From assembly GCF_048128805.1 (NCBI RefSeq), contig NC_136017.1:7765807-7829806 (forward strand): a stretch of DNA of 64,000 bases. Direction: 5' to 3'. The notes beneath the pieces were generated by a model. That model was not told the origin of the DNA and did not search any database. It was given only the letters and a program-made list of their open reading frames with translations. A program made the position numbers and the translations under genes. Position 1 is the first letter of the stretch. Every line of letters begins with the position of its first letter. Of the stretch, positions 56,901 to 64,000 are shown piece after piece. The stretch is from Centroberyx gerrardi (taxonomy: Eukaryota > Chordata > Actinopteri > Beryciformes > Berycidae).

Positions 56901-58312
56901 GTACCAGACTGACACAACTTACCATGACGTACACTATGAACTTACACATCATAAAGATTTATATCCCACCTAAAATGTGGGTACACAGTGTTTAGGTGGG
57001 TTTATCCTCCACTACATCCCTGCTTATATGTAGGTAACCTAACATGTTGGCCATGATAAACAGCCTATAATCACAGCAGGGCCAACAGTGTCATCTCCAA
57101 CCTGGTAAAGGTGCGATTTTACTACCGAGCCACAATAAAAACAAATCAGGTACATGCATTCTGTATGGGTGTTAAGTCCTCACCGCCCACCTATGATTCA
57201 CAAAGACACACCTACACTTTTCCAATACACAGATTCAATATGATTATTGAAATGGCAAAAGTTTGGTATAATCTGGATATACTATAAATAATTAAATGTA
57301 ATCATGGTGAATGGCATACAAAAGAAACACCACTGGTTTTTTCATTTCTTTTGTATATTGAGGCACATGAAACCAGGCATTTATGGGTTTGATAAAGAAT
57401 TGTGGTGTTTTTTTATTAGAAATCCTTAAACTCAGGCTGTGGGATTTATAGGGCGCTCATTTCAGAGCAACATCACCTTATTATTCCAATTAGAGCATCT
57501 ATTGCAAAGCCAAAATTCAGCGTGTGCACCCTGATTACGTTATAATAATAGGACTGGGTGGTGGGGAATGACTGATGGACATAATAGCCATCCCTCTGCG
57601 TCAAGTGTTTCCACTGTTGATCCTTTCTTTCTTTTTTTGCAGGAACCTTGAATCACTGCGGTCACACAAAACACACACAGGCTTCCTATTGCAACACCCT
57701 CGACTAATCGAGCGGATAGATCAGACAGCAGGCAGATAATAATCGAAGCGGCTTGTCTTTCTCTGCGGCGAGATATCACGGAATGCAACAATGGATCCCC
57801 ACATACAGGCTATATAGTCATTTATCTAACGCTCATTAGGTAGACATAGGGTGATGATGGTGCAGCAAAGCAAAAACAAATTGGGATTAATCTGCTCCAT
57901 AAAACAGACCGTGCACCTTCCCCAACCCGACAACCCACCCACCCCGTTATATCTCCCTCCCGTCCAAACCCCTCCAAACGCGTAAAATGAACGCATAAAA
58001 CATAAAATAACGCCTATGGATATGGGAATAATCTCGGTCGGCGGTGGCACCGGAGAGGTGTTTATTGCTTTCCAAAACAAAAAAAAAGGTGAGGGGCCAG
58101 TCTGAGCCGCCGAGAAAACGGCGCTATTGTGTCGCGCGCCGAGAAGCCATTGCAACTAGGTTAAACCGCTCAGCCTGGCGCACACGCTAATATCTCCAAA
58201 CATTTAAAAAAAAATGTAATGTCAGCGGTGGGTTTTGCGTACCTTTGCTCTCCTGCCCCTCTTCTTGAGTCTCCTCCGCGTTGGACTCCATGGCCGGCTT
58301 TGTCCCATCCAT
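30394..58312 (-). CDS. gpm6b: GPM6B neuronal membrane glycoprotein M6-b, seven coding exons
   Basis: Joining 58312-58243, 37926-37740, 36804-36645, 35683-35518, 32783-32710, 31835-31770 and 30546-30394 on the minus strand gives 876 bases in phase, 291 residues plus stop, with GT-AG at every junction. It is a myelin proteolipid (PLP/DM20/M6) family protein. The N-terminal Cys cluster [12 protein letters not shown] (residues 24-35) is a likely palmitoylation site. Four membrane segments lie at about 40-62, 88-112, 140-166 and 226-250. The large outer loop keeps the four family cysteines (172, 188, 207, 215). N181-L-T is a glycosylation sequon in that loop. TKPAMES at the start and [11 protein letters not shown] at the end match human GPM6B rather than GPM6A or PLP1. 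Exon sizes 187, 74 and 66 equal the PLP family sizes as I remember them. The protein works at neuronal and glial plasma membranes in process outgrowth. Teleosts have two gpm6b paralogues, which I cannot tell apart here. Confidence 0.96.
30547..31769 (-). other. gpm6b: GPM6B intron 6
   Basis: 1223 bases. It contains a (CA)n array at 31590-31627 and otherwise unremarkable sequence. No alternative exon is evident. Confidence 0.85.
31590..31627. repeat. (AC)n microsatellite in GPM6B intron 6
   Basis: About 19 uninterrupted AC units. Confidence 0.95.
31770..31835 (-). CDS. gpm6b: GPM6B exon 6
   Basis: 66 bases in phase 0, residues 220-241 ([20 protein letters not shown] and AL), the first part of membrane segment 4. 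The acceptor is CATTCACAG and the donor TTG|GTAAGC. The intron upstream is almost pure pyrimidine on the transcribed sense. Confidence 0.95.
31862..32690 (+). repeat. GGAGA/GAGGA purine-tract satellite filling GPM6B intron 5
   Basis: About 830 bases are almost entirely A and G on the plus strand (repeats such as GAGGAGAGGAGA), with very few C or T. It occupies nearly all of the 874-base intron 5 (31836-32709), starting some 27 bases from the exon 6 acceptor. The long reading frames through it (Ser/Leu/Pro or Arg/Glu repeats) are artefacts. Confidence 0.95.
32710..32783 (-). CDS. gpm6b: GPM6B exon 5
   Basis: 74 bases, the conserved family size. It completes the Gly195 codon and encodes [20 protein letters not shown] and DTSE, the second half of the outer loop with cysteines 207 and 215. 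N200-A-T is followed by Pro, so it is a poor glycosylation site. The acceptor is TTCCTCAG and the donor GAG|GTGAGA. Confidence 0.95.
32784..35517 (-). other. gpm6b: GPM6B intron 4
   Basis: 2734 bases. It contains a (GA)n array at 32856-32893, a TAC/ACT trinucleotide run at 33148-33196 and a segment at about 34920-35330 (AAGGGAAAATCCATCCTAAA and GGTACAATGGAGTTTGATAG) that reads like a dispersed fish repeat. No extra exon is seen. Confidence 0.8.
33148..33196. repeat. (ACT)n trinucleotide repeat
   Basis: ACTACT/TAGTAG units, imperfect on the left and regular on the right. Confidence 0.85.
35518..35683 (-). CDS. gpm6b: GPM6B exon 4
   Basis: 166 bases, residues 140-194 plus one base: membrane segment 3 and the first half of the large outer loop with cysteines 172 and 188 and sequon N181-L-T. 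The acceptor is CTCCAG and the donor TACG|GTACGC. Confidence 0.95.
36283..36565. mobile_element. MITE-like repeat in GPM6B intron 3
   Basis: The ends ACACTGGAAAATAA and TTCAAATGCAGTGT form an imperfect inverted repeat. Internal phrases (TTTGTTTCCAATAGAAATCA, GAAACAAGCGAACAAG) recur at 41215-41660. No coding capacity. It ends about 80 bases downstream of the exon 3 donor. Confidence 0.55.
36602..36637. repeat. (GT)n array at the GPM6B exon 3 donor
   Basis: On the minus (transcribed) sense this is a CA array starting about eight bases downstream of the exon 3 donor at 36644. Confidence 0.95.
36645..36804 (-). CDS. gpm6b: GPM6B exon 3
   Basis: 160 bases, residues 87-139: membrane segment 2 and the cytosolic loop ([19 protein letters not shown], then TTVCGRC). 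The acceptor is TGTGTGCAG at the end of a TG array and the donor is TTC|GTATGT, eight bases before a CA array. The exon has one codon more than the 157 bases I expect for M6/DM20; the extra residue is in AVKKEL. Confidence 0.95.
36805..36900. repeat. (CA)n arrays at the GPM6B exon 3 acceptor
   Basis: On the transcribed sense this is a TG-rich tract that runs straight into TGCAG, the exon 3 acceptor, where a polypyrimidine tract would normally be. The main block is 36807-36834, with interrupted blocks to 36900. Confidence 0.95.
37040..37188 (-). repeat. GGGTGAAAACC TIR family, copy 4, in GPM6B intron 2
   Basis: On the minus strand the end reads GCTGCCCTCGGGTGAAAACC then TTGTAACTC, matching the left end of copies 2 and 3. 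The body matches through ATTTCTACAACCTTTGGGCT. The distal end is missing. Confidence 0.7.
37620..37735 (-). repeat. SINE-like 3' domain abutting GPM6B exon 2
   Basis: GGTGGATGCTTTTATTCAAA then CATCTTACA, with GGAGTCGAACAAACCCC further on, resembles the conserved domain of common fish SINEs read in reverse. It comes within a few bases of the exon 2 donor (GT at 37739). Confidence 0.45.
37740..37926 (-). CDS. gpm6b: GPM6B exon 2
   Basis: 187 bases, residues 24-86. It holds the palmitoylation-type Cys cluster, membrane segment 1 and the first outer loop. The acceptor is CCCTGCAG and the donor ATGGT|GTAAGT. Reading straight past the donor meets an in-frame stop, so the splice is required. Confidence 0.95.
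38255..38700. repeat. Degenerate hAT-like repeat
   Basis: GATATACGATATTATCTCGA phrases on the left and ATGTCCCATCCCTACAGTG on the right resemble a common fish DNA-element family. No left terminal repeat could be paired with the right end. Confidence 0.4.
40602..40823 (+). repeat. GGGTGAAAACC TIR family, copy 2 (complete, 222 bp)
   Basis: GTCGGGTGAAAACCTC at 40605-40620 and its perfect 16-base inverse GAGGTTTTCACCCGAC at 40802-40817 bound the element, with GCTG/CAGC just outside. No coding sequence. It is the best-preserved of four copies in the window. I do not recognise the family. Confidence 0.8.
41215..41660. repeat. MITE-like repeat, TTTGCAGTG-ended
   Basis: Phrases CTTGTTTCCAATGCAAATCA, CTTGATACCAGCGGAGTGTA and GAAACAAGCGAAATTACCGG recur in degenerate form at 7420-7620 and 36283-36565. 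The right end is TTTGCAGTG (about 41653). The left end is not resolved. A unique-looking insert lies between about 41350 and 41500. Confidence 0.5.
42634..43530 (+). repeat. GA-rich purine tract
   Basis: About 900 bases of GAGA, GGGA and GATGAAGA-type sequence with pure (GA)n cores (42640-42669, 43211-43242) and a GAA run at 43501-43523. Long Ser/Leu reading frames on the opposite strand are artefacts. Confidence 0.9.
43831..43995 (+). repeat. 33-bp minisatellite, five units
   Basis: The unit GGTTTTCAATGGTATTTCTG followed by AATGTAAAAAATT repeats with a 33-base period. Because 33 is a multiple of three, the array stays open in one frame and would encode [15 protein letters not shown] repeats. 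No promoter, Kozak context or splice support suggests a gene. Confidence 0.95.
44102..44215. repeat. GA-rich microsatellite cluster
   Basis: Several short (GA)n runs within 110 bases, followed by a poly-T run at 44229-44243. Confidence 0.9.
44322..44424 (+). repeat. 105-bp duplicated element, unit A
   Basis: GCAGTTAATGATTTGTCAGA, AAACTGTACA and GATTATCCCC recur in the same order and spacing in 45152-45256. Not a simple repeat and not an element family I recognise. Confidence 0.75.
45152..45256 (+). repeat. 105-bp duplicated element, unit B
   Basis: Same-orientation copy of 44322-44424, about 830 bases downstream, with scattered substitutions (GTCAGTTAATGATTTGCCAT and GTGATTATCCCCGAC). Confidence 0.75.
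45638..45843 (+). repeat. GGGTGAAAACC TIR family, copy 3 (right-truncated)
   Basis: The left end GCTGTTGAGTGAAAACATTC lies just after a CA array. The body matches copy 2 through GATTACATGCTCCTCTATGG and AAGGCTGCTCTTCTTAGTCC. The right inverted repeat is missing. Confidence 0.75.
46424..46449. repeat. (TC)n microsatellite
   Basis: An uninterrupted TC run. A (CA)n run follows at 46627-46652. Confidence 0.9.
47430..47495 (-). repeat. SINE fragment, minus strand
   Basis: Read on the minus strand it contains TTGAAGTGTCCTTGAGCAAG, the central phrase of teleost SINEs. No head or tail is evident. Confidence 0.5.
48589..48634. repeat. (GT)n microsatellite
   Basis: About 23 uninterrupted GT units. 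Confidence 0.95.
49960..50294. mobile_element. Non-autonomous hAT element with perfect 8-bp target duplication
   Basis: The 335-bp element starts CAGTGATTCTCAAC and ends GTTGAGAACCACTG, giving 14-base terminal inverted repeats with one mismatch. ATTTAGAC flanks both sides exactly (49952-49959 and 50295-50302). CAGTG-type ends plus an 8-bp duplication define hAT. The interior contains repeated GGACCCC phrases and no transposase. Confidence 0.93.
51745..51790. repeat. 46-bp near-perfect palindrome
   Basis: The two 23-base arms meet at the GCA|TGC centre (between 51767 and 51768) and pair at 20 of 23 positions. Further, gapped complementarity extends outward (CCTAAACAGG versus CTTTACCTAGG). Confidence 0.9.
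53862..53922. repeat. (GATA)n tetranucleotide repeat
   Basis: About 14 GATA units with one GACA interruption. A (CA)n run lies at 53784-53805. Confidence 0.95.
54566..54695 (+). repeat. tRNA-related SINE fragment
   Basis: The head-like segment TGTAGCTCAATGGGGCTCAA is followed by the tail phrase GCTTTGGATGAAATTGGCTA then CCAAATGGC, a variant of the common fish SINE 3' domain. Confidence 0.5.
55249..55613 (-). mobile_element. Non-autonomous Tc1-like element, copy B (both ends present)
   Basis: The left end TATAGTCAAAAGTTTTAGAC and the right end, read inverted, TAGTCAAAAGTTTGGACACAC form Tc1-type terminal inverted repeats next to TA. The roughly 365-bp body is the reverse complement of 2515-2845. 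Transposase coding is absent. A reading frame through its right part is an artefact. Confidence 0.85.
55620..58200. other. Distal GPM6B intron 1, no exon recognised
   Basis: Mostly single-copy-looking AT-rich sequence. Ordered, non-repetitive blocks at 57460-57560 and 57640-57800 near the promoter are candidates for regulatory conservation. Confidence 0.5.
58243..58312 (-). CDS. gpm6b: GPM6B coding exon 1
   Basis: It encodes residues 1-23 plus the first base of codon 24. The start ATG (58312-58310) has A at -3 and G at +4. An internal ATG at codon 8 (MESNAEE) is an alternative. Human M6-b has KPAMET at the same place. The donor is AAAG|GTACGC. The exon is followed by a 20.3-kb intron. Confidence 0.9.
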
Positions 58313-58382
58313 TATGGTTTTTGGTAAATAGTCTCCTTGTGGTACTTGTACCTATCTGGATGCTGTATCCTGGTGACTTGGT

Positions 58383-58462
<80 letters not shown>

Positions 58463-58476
58463 CTCGCCTCGCACAC

Positions 58477-58542
<66 letters not shown>

Positions 58543-58720
58543 CCCTGTCAAAAGCTTAGCACTCTCTTTCTCTATATTAACAATCCCGTTTCAAGATGCA
58601 GAGGCGCTGTCAGATTGGATTTATTTTTGCACATGCAGATTAGCGGCCCCCCAAACGATGCCAGATAACGCGCTCTGGCCCCTACGTCACTTACAATCCC
58701 ACTTTGGCTGTGGATGAAAC
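58313..58720 (-). promoter_or_regulatory. gpm6b: Putative GPM6B 5' UTR and core promoter with (GA)n tract
   Basis: Directly upstream of the start codon. On the transcribed sense the sequence is (GA)n at 58542-58480 and 58460-58384, ending about 70 bases before the ATG. Farther upstream are ordinary sequence and a CRE-like GTGACGTA string at about 58690. The transcription start is not identified, so the GA tract may be in the 5' UTR or the core promoter. Confidence 0.5.
58384..58542. repeat. (CT)n/(GA)n microsatellite
   Basis: Two long CT blocks separated by a 20-base GCCTCGCCTCGCACACACCC segment. Reading frames through it are artefacts. Confidence 0.95.
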
Positions 58721-61487
58721 CGTGTTTTTTTTTGTTTTAAATGTCCTACTTGATAATGCTGGATTGTGGTAATAGAGCCTCTCCCTTTATCCACCTGATC
58801 CATACTAAATTTCATTTTATTTCATCAGTCTGTCTTCCTCTCTCTCGGTTTTGCAGGTGAAACTGGGTTATGATTTTTTTTTCTCCTTTAATCACAGTGA
58901 GTCAGAGGCTACTGTATAAGGACAAAATGTGCAGTAGATGTAAATATGCAAACTCATGAGTACACCACCATGCATGAATAGGCCCACACACACACACACA
59001 CACACACATACATACACAACACACACACATACACACACACACCGCCCCCTCTCCATCTGGTGGCTTGAAAGAAAGAGGGAGGGAGGAAGAAAGAGAGAGA
59101 GGAGGAGGGGGGGCAGAGAGCAAAAAAAAAGAGAAGAAGAAGATGATCTACTGTGCTAAGAGAGTGTAAGTGAGCGGAAGGAGGGCAGTGGATAAAAGTG
59201 AGAGTCTGGGATGGATGGAGGGAGAGAGAGGGAAAGGACCAATCTTGGTTTTTACTTTTTCTCTGCGTGGCTATGGAAATCGAACAAGTGACAATTTAAC
59301 CCAGAGAGTCTAAACATTAACTCTGCAGTATGCCAGTGTTTGTATAAGTCCACACACCTATCAGAGTTAATTTAACACTTTTACATAGATTTAAATAGCG
59401 GCTCCAGAGCCATATCAGCTCTTTTAATGGACAAACCACTGTTCAACTCCAAATAACTGCCACTGAAAAATCAACACTTATTAACACTAGAAAATGTGGT
59501 ATGTATGATGACTTTAAAAGCACATTAAGTGTAAATATAATCGTCCAGGATGTCAAAACAAAGTCAAATGTTATTATTCCTACTGGAATCCAGAAAGTAG
59601 GCAAAAAACACACAGAAGAAAGCCTGGTGTCCTATGAATTTTTAGTGTGTGTGTGTGTGTTTATGTGTATGTCCATAATTAATATCACTATCCTACTGTT
59701 TGTGTGAGTGTATGTCCATTATTACTACTATTATTCTGGAAAAGTACACTTATTATACTTCTATTATTTTAACATCACTTTGCTTCTGAAACAAGCTTTC
59801 CTTAAAAATCCCAGTAGTTTCTAATCATGGCAAAAAATTATTTCAACTTTGATCGGATCTTAACCAATCAGAGCCTCGTACTTTACTGTATGTATGGACA
59901 ATAGTCATGCTTTACTGAAGTGGGGGCCTGGGCCAACTCTTTGTCTCTTTTGGAGGATGCTGATTGGCCGAGGGTAGACTCCCGCCGTCCAATGAGAAAG
60001 CAAATGAGGCGAGACCCCTGAATTCATAAAAAATGTTTAAAAGTGGGTGTGGCTGGCAAACAGGAGGGAGGGAAGGAGGGGGTTGGTTCCTCCATTCACC
60101 TCATTTTCTAATAATAAACATCCTGAAACAATGGGACGCCATCTGTCCTGAATCCTCTTTAATCAGGTTTTAATTCGGGCACACGTGGCCCTGATGCAGA
60201 CCTGAATCGAGCGAGACAAAGCTCAGCCCACACAACTGTCCAGGAAATCCCCTCCAGACTGCAGACAGAGGTAACAACACCTAATGTTTTGATCCTATAC
60301 AGAAACACCCACACAGCAGCCCAGTAATGGCTAACATGACATATGCATGTATTTACCCAGAGGCTGAAATGAACGCCCACCAAGCGCCACACGCTCGTAA
60401 GATTAAATCAATCAGTGTCACCCATCTCATCGGCTGGTACATTTTTGAGACGATAACATTTGAATGCATCAGTTTTATTGAGTTCTGTTGCTCTTCATGA
60501 TTAATTACAAACTTGATCCATTGCCTATGTAAGTGAGCATGTTTTAATTTAACACAGCACTTGATTCTATACATGAAACGTCATTGAAAACAGGTTATAA
60601 ACAGTTATATTTTTTAGTTTTTTAGTTTAGTGTACTTGGCAGGGGAGTCAAAAAGTTAATTTTGAAGCACCTGTTTTATCATGTTATAATAGGATCTCAG
60701 GATTTTTAGCTTTACTTTTTAATCATGTGTGGGTTAGAGTGAGTGTCATGCTCTAAAACATAATCAAAAGGGAAAAGGAGTATACACATCAGCCAGTTAG
60801 TGCATCAAGCCTCAAAAACAGGACATTAAGAAGCTGAGATAGTAGAAATTTATTTAGTTTGACATGATGCAAAAAAAACAAAAAGCACAGAAACTGATTC
60901 AGGAAATGTTTTCACAACCTACAGGCTGTGTTGCAACGTTTTATCGTTTCCAATCAATGATAGTTTGTGGTACTGGGACTGTGAGCTCAAAATTGTTCAT
61001 TTTTGTCAGTATCATTGTTTTAACATTGTTTATTGTGGCACCTGACCCTCTTTTCATTTGCCATTTATTAATCTTTTAATGTGAAATTCAAATTACATAG
61101 AAGATGAGCAAAAAACACTAACCCTAACTCACTGAGCCAACATTAGCAGTTGAGTACAAATAAATGTTTGTACTTTGTTTTTGTGTTTCCACTGCGGCAC
61201 AATGGGAAGCAGTGAATAAAGAGAAACGAAAGTGTAATGCGCTTCTTTCGGTTATTGCGATCAGCAGGAAGAAAGAACACACATAAACACACACCAGCAG
61301 CATCACACAAACTCTAAACTCCCAGTTATCGGAGTTGAAGGGCGAATTTCAAGTCCCGTTTTTCCCCCAGCACCCCCATAATCCCCTGCTGGGTCACACA
61401 GATTAAGGACTTGTCCAGAAGATGAGATACAGTGCTCCCTGGCACTCTCCACTATCACCCTGTCATAGGGACACACACACACACACA

Positions 61488-61519
<32 letters not shown>

Positions 61520-61560
61520 ACACACAATGTCCAGTGCTTGGATTCTGGCCCTAACCCCTA
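58721..61560. other. Upstream intergenic DNA, no gene recognised
   Basis: CA arrays at 58985-59043 and 61470-61527, a GGGAGGAAGAAAGA purine run at about 59070-59130, otherwise AT-rich sequence without exon support. Confidence 0.6.
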
Positions 61561-61564
61561 ACTA

Positions 61565-62070
61565 ATGCTACATTTCAGACTTGTCGGAAAGTCAGAAAGT
61601 CAGAGTTTTTATTAGGAAAAACGCAACAGAATGGCCCTTCAAGTTGAAATTCCAACTAGGAAACTGATTTTTCAACCCTGCAGTTATCTGACGTCACGTC
61701 AACATGGTGGCATATACTGTAAACACAACACAGCATTACTTTTAACATGTTAAAAATCCTTGAAATACATTTAACTTGGTTTTACAGCGCTGCATGACCT
61801 TAAACCCATCAAAACACCTGTATGGTAAATGGTTAAACATTTAAATTTGAAAAGTTAAGTTGCGCTTACAGCTGCCAATAATCTATGCTACCAAATCTCA
61901 CTGACATCCAGTAACATTATCCAGTGTTTTCTGTTGGGCAAATTAAATCTCATCCATATTCATTTCATTTCCTGGTTTTTCCAAGCTGGACTAGTGGAAC
62001 ACACAGAAGTTGGAATTATGACTTACCAACTGGGAATGTCAGACTTACAACTTTGAATTGAACGCAGCAT
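61565..62070. mobile_element. MITE with ATGCTGCGTTC-type ends
   Basis: The left end ATGCTACATTTCAGACTTGT and the right end, inverted, ATGCTGCGTTCAATTCAAAG form an imperfect inverted repeat. Subterminal GGAAAGTC/GTAAGTCTGACATTCCC phrases support it. About 506 bp, no coding sequence, target-site duplication not resolved. Confidence 0.6.
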
Positions 62071-62380
62071 CAAGTCAATCTAAATCATTACAAAAGTACT
62101 CAAGACTCTCCTGCACACATGAGACTCTTTGGCAGTTGACTGCACAGCTTGCTAATGCTTGCTGATGTTCCTGTCCAGACAAATTCACAATGAGTTCCGG
62201 TCATTGATATTTTAAGTGGAAAATATACAAAACCTCTTGACTCACTTAAAATGTGTCTATTATTGATTGTGTTATGGGTCATAATAAAGTTCCAATAAAT
62301 TATACAAAAGCACAAACTCTGCTGTGACTTTTCCAGCTTAATACATTTGTTGGCAAATGAGTGTATACTGAAAAAGGATG

Positions 62381-62424
<44 letters not shown>

Positions 62425-63580
62425 GGGGGGTGGGCTGTGGTGACAGAGGATTCACCATAGCCCCCATATATAATCCTCTACAGCCATATGACTAAGCCTG
62501 TGTGGAGTGTATTATCCAGAAACCAGTAACAATGAACCGAGGTTTGGACTAGACAAAGACAGAACACCGAAAGATAAATCCATGCACACACTCCTGTAGT
62601 GTGAACCTTATACGGTGTGTTAGTGCATGTGTGTCTTCATTGTTTGTGTGTGTGCATGCGTATAATGGCAAGTAAATGTTTTAAATGCATACTTTCGGTT
62701 ACATTTTGAAGCCTTATGTTCAATGTTCATATCATGTCCCGTAAGTTTAGCCAATCATGTGGCTTCAGAAAGAGCCCAAAGCTTCAGTTCAACTTTTCTT
62801 ATCTGCCTCCTCAAACTCTTGGCGTCCATTAAGGGGAGAGACACGAGTGCCTGTCCAATGCCTGTCTTCCCTCATTACAGTGAAACAGAAGAGAAACTGG
62901 AGCCAAAATGGGGCTGTCCCACAGTAATGAGGACATCGCGGCTCTTTCAGGCCATCAGATGTGGAGTTAATGGGACAGAAGAAGAAGAAGAAGAAGAAGA
63001 AGAAGACGAACATGGTAGTCTGGTTTTGGACTCCCTGTAAACAAAGGCGTAATTGGTTTCAAATTTATTTCAAACTCTGAAACCACTTATGTTTCAAAGC
63101 TTTACACAACAAGTTCAACATTTGGGACTCTCATGATGATGGCCACGTCCCAAACATCAGAGGAGCCTGAATTCAAAGTGATAAGGGATCCGCTGTTGCC
63201 ATGGCGATGTGCAACACTGCTGATAGGCTGCTCTGATGCAGATCTTTAGCGACGCTATCAGTTCCTAGAAAACTTCTCCTGTGGCCTCGCAGCAGACTGA
63301 ATCCACCAAGAGCCAGAAGTCAAACGAAGAAGAAGATATCCTTGCAGAGGGACGGACTAGAAGAAACCTTATCGGAAATGTCATCAGTAAAGTAATTTCT
63401 TCTGCTGTGACCGGGCCGGCTGCTGACATCTAGAGCGGTTGACATGCAACCCTGCAACACGCGACTGATGTTTTTGTTGTCGCTGAATGTCTCAAGCTTT
63501 CTGTGTCGCCCTCTGAAAGGCACAGTCAGAGGTAGAGTCTTCTCTCTCGAGTGCTACAGCAGAGAGTAAACAAGTAAACA
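62071..63580. other. Intergenic DNA, no gene recognised
   Basis: It contains a (CT)n(GT)n run at 62382-62421 and a GAA run at 62978-63004. An ordered stretch at 62800-62970 contains an imperfect inverted repeat (CCTCATTACAGTG and CACAGTAATGAGG). Confidence 0.55.
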
Positions 63581-63639
63581 TGTCGTCCCCTATGTGTGAT
63601 GTAGGCGCCCCTTGGGCCAATCAGTCACAAGATGCATCT

Positions 63640-64000
63640 TCCCTCCAAGTTTCATCTAAATCGGAGCAGTTAGGGCCTTTCAAAGTGAGAAATGTTGATC
63701 TTTAATTATAGTAAAGTGTCCCTATTACACCAGTGTAAATCAGTGTACATTTTGAAAACCAGAACAAAGAGCCAAAACGCATCATCCCGAGTTTTGTCAA
63801 AATCGGACCAGTGGTGACATACCACCTGAGGTCACATGTTTGAGTTAAACATTTTGACCTTTAATTACAGCTCCTGCATTAGGCCCATATTTTGTACGGA
63901 CAGATTTGTGTCGCAAGTTTCACGTCAATTGGTCTTTTGATGTAGGAGTTGGGGTCTTTCAGTATTTTAAATTTTGACCTTTAAGTACAGCGTCCCCGTC
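63640..64000 (+). repeat. Degenerate tandem repeat, about 135-bp unit, cut by window end
   Basis: Three units share the order AAGTTTCATCTAAATCGGA (or variants), a GTTTGA/TTTCA segment and TTTTGACCTTTAATTACAGC. The second is at about 63775-63880 and the third at about 63905 to the edge. The array probably continues beyond the window. Confidence 0.6.

Larger units (their letters stand above)
37927..58242 (-). other. gpm6b: GPM6B intron 1 (20.3 kb)
   Basis: It lies between coding exons 1 and 2. No further coding exon is supported, although vertebrate GPM6B can use alternative first exons that I could not identify here. It holds the repeats listed separately and several stretches of ordered, repeat-free sequence with homeodomain-like TAAT strings (about 40940-41110, 41780-41930, 49150-49330, 57460-57560) that could be regulatory. 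Confidence 0.85.

Noticed and set aside
58170..58551. Arg/Glu-repeat frames overlapping GPM6B exon 1
   Set aside because: Read through the GA tract in a different frame from the conserved TKPAMES start.

Overview
The window looks like nuclear DNA of a teleost fish. The genes have introns and vertebrate splice signals. The three recognisable proteins are vertebrate orthologues in the order and orientation of human Xp22.2 (TCEANC +, RAB9A +, GPM6B -). The non-coding DNA is dense in CA/GT, GA/CT and GATA microsatellites and in fish-type mobile DNA: Tc1-like, hAT, TTAA-type MITEs, an L2-type LINE and tRNA-derived SINEs. The species cannot be determined from the sequence.

Layout. 1-16.4 kb is intergenic, with a promoter-like GC-rich block near 4.5-5.2 kb for which I recognise no gene, a dead L2-like LINE (6.4-7.4 kb), a pair of inverted MITE copies (8.2-8.7 and 10.2-10.8 kb), a LINE 3' tail (11.3-11.6 kb), several long CA arrays (13-13.9 kb) and a SINE (14.4 kb). 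16.4-18.1 kb carries TCEANC, a TFIIS-like protein with its whole reading frame in one exon behind a putative 5' non-coding exon. 21.5-25.4 kb carries RAB9A: a GC-rich probable promoter with first exon, a possible tiny second exon and a single coding exon. 25.5-30.4 kb is the space between the convergent RAB9A and GPM6B, with two MITEs and the probable GPM6B 3' UTR. 30.4-58.3 kb is GPM6B on the minus strand. All seven coding exons can be placed to the base; they join in phase to a 291-residue four-pass proteolipid. Its 20-kb first intron holds most of the remaining repeats. 58.5-64 kb is the GPM6B upstream region and intergenic DNA, with another MITE and a degenerate tandem repeat running off the right edge.

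Function. The three genes share conserved neighbourhood rather than a pathway: TCEANC is related to RNA polymerase II elongation factor TFIIS, RAB9A controls late-endosome-to-Golgi transport, and GPM6B is a neuronal/glial membrane proteolipid. TRAPPC2 and OFD1, which sit between RAB9A and GPM6B in human, are not seen here.

The most notable non-genic signals are: GPM6B exon 3 framed by UG and CA repeats at its splice sites; GPM6B intron 5 built almost wholly of one pyrimidine tract; a roughly 220-bp TIR-bearing repeat family with four copies that I do not recognise; a diverged 105-bp duplication in GPM6B intron 1; and a 46-bp near-perfect palindrome. I found no undescribed multi-gene system, and no protein-coding gene beyond the three named plus the decayed LINE.
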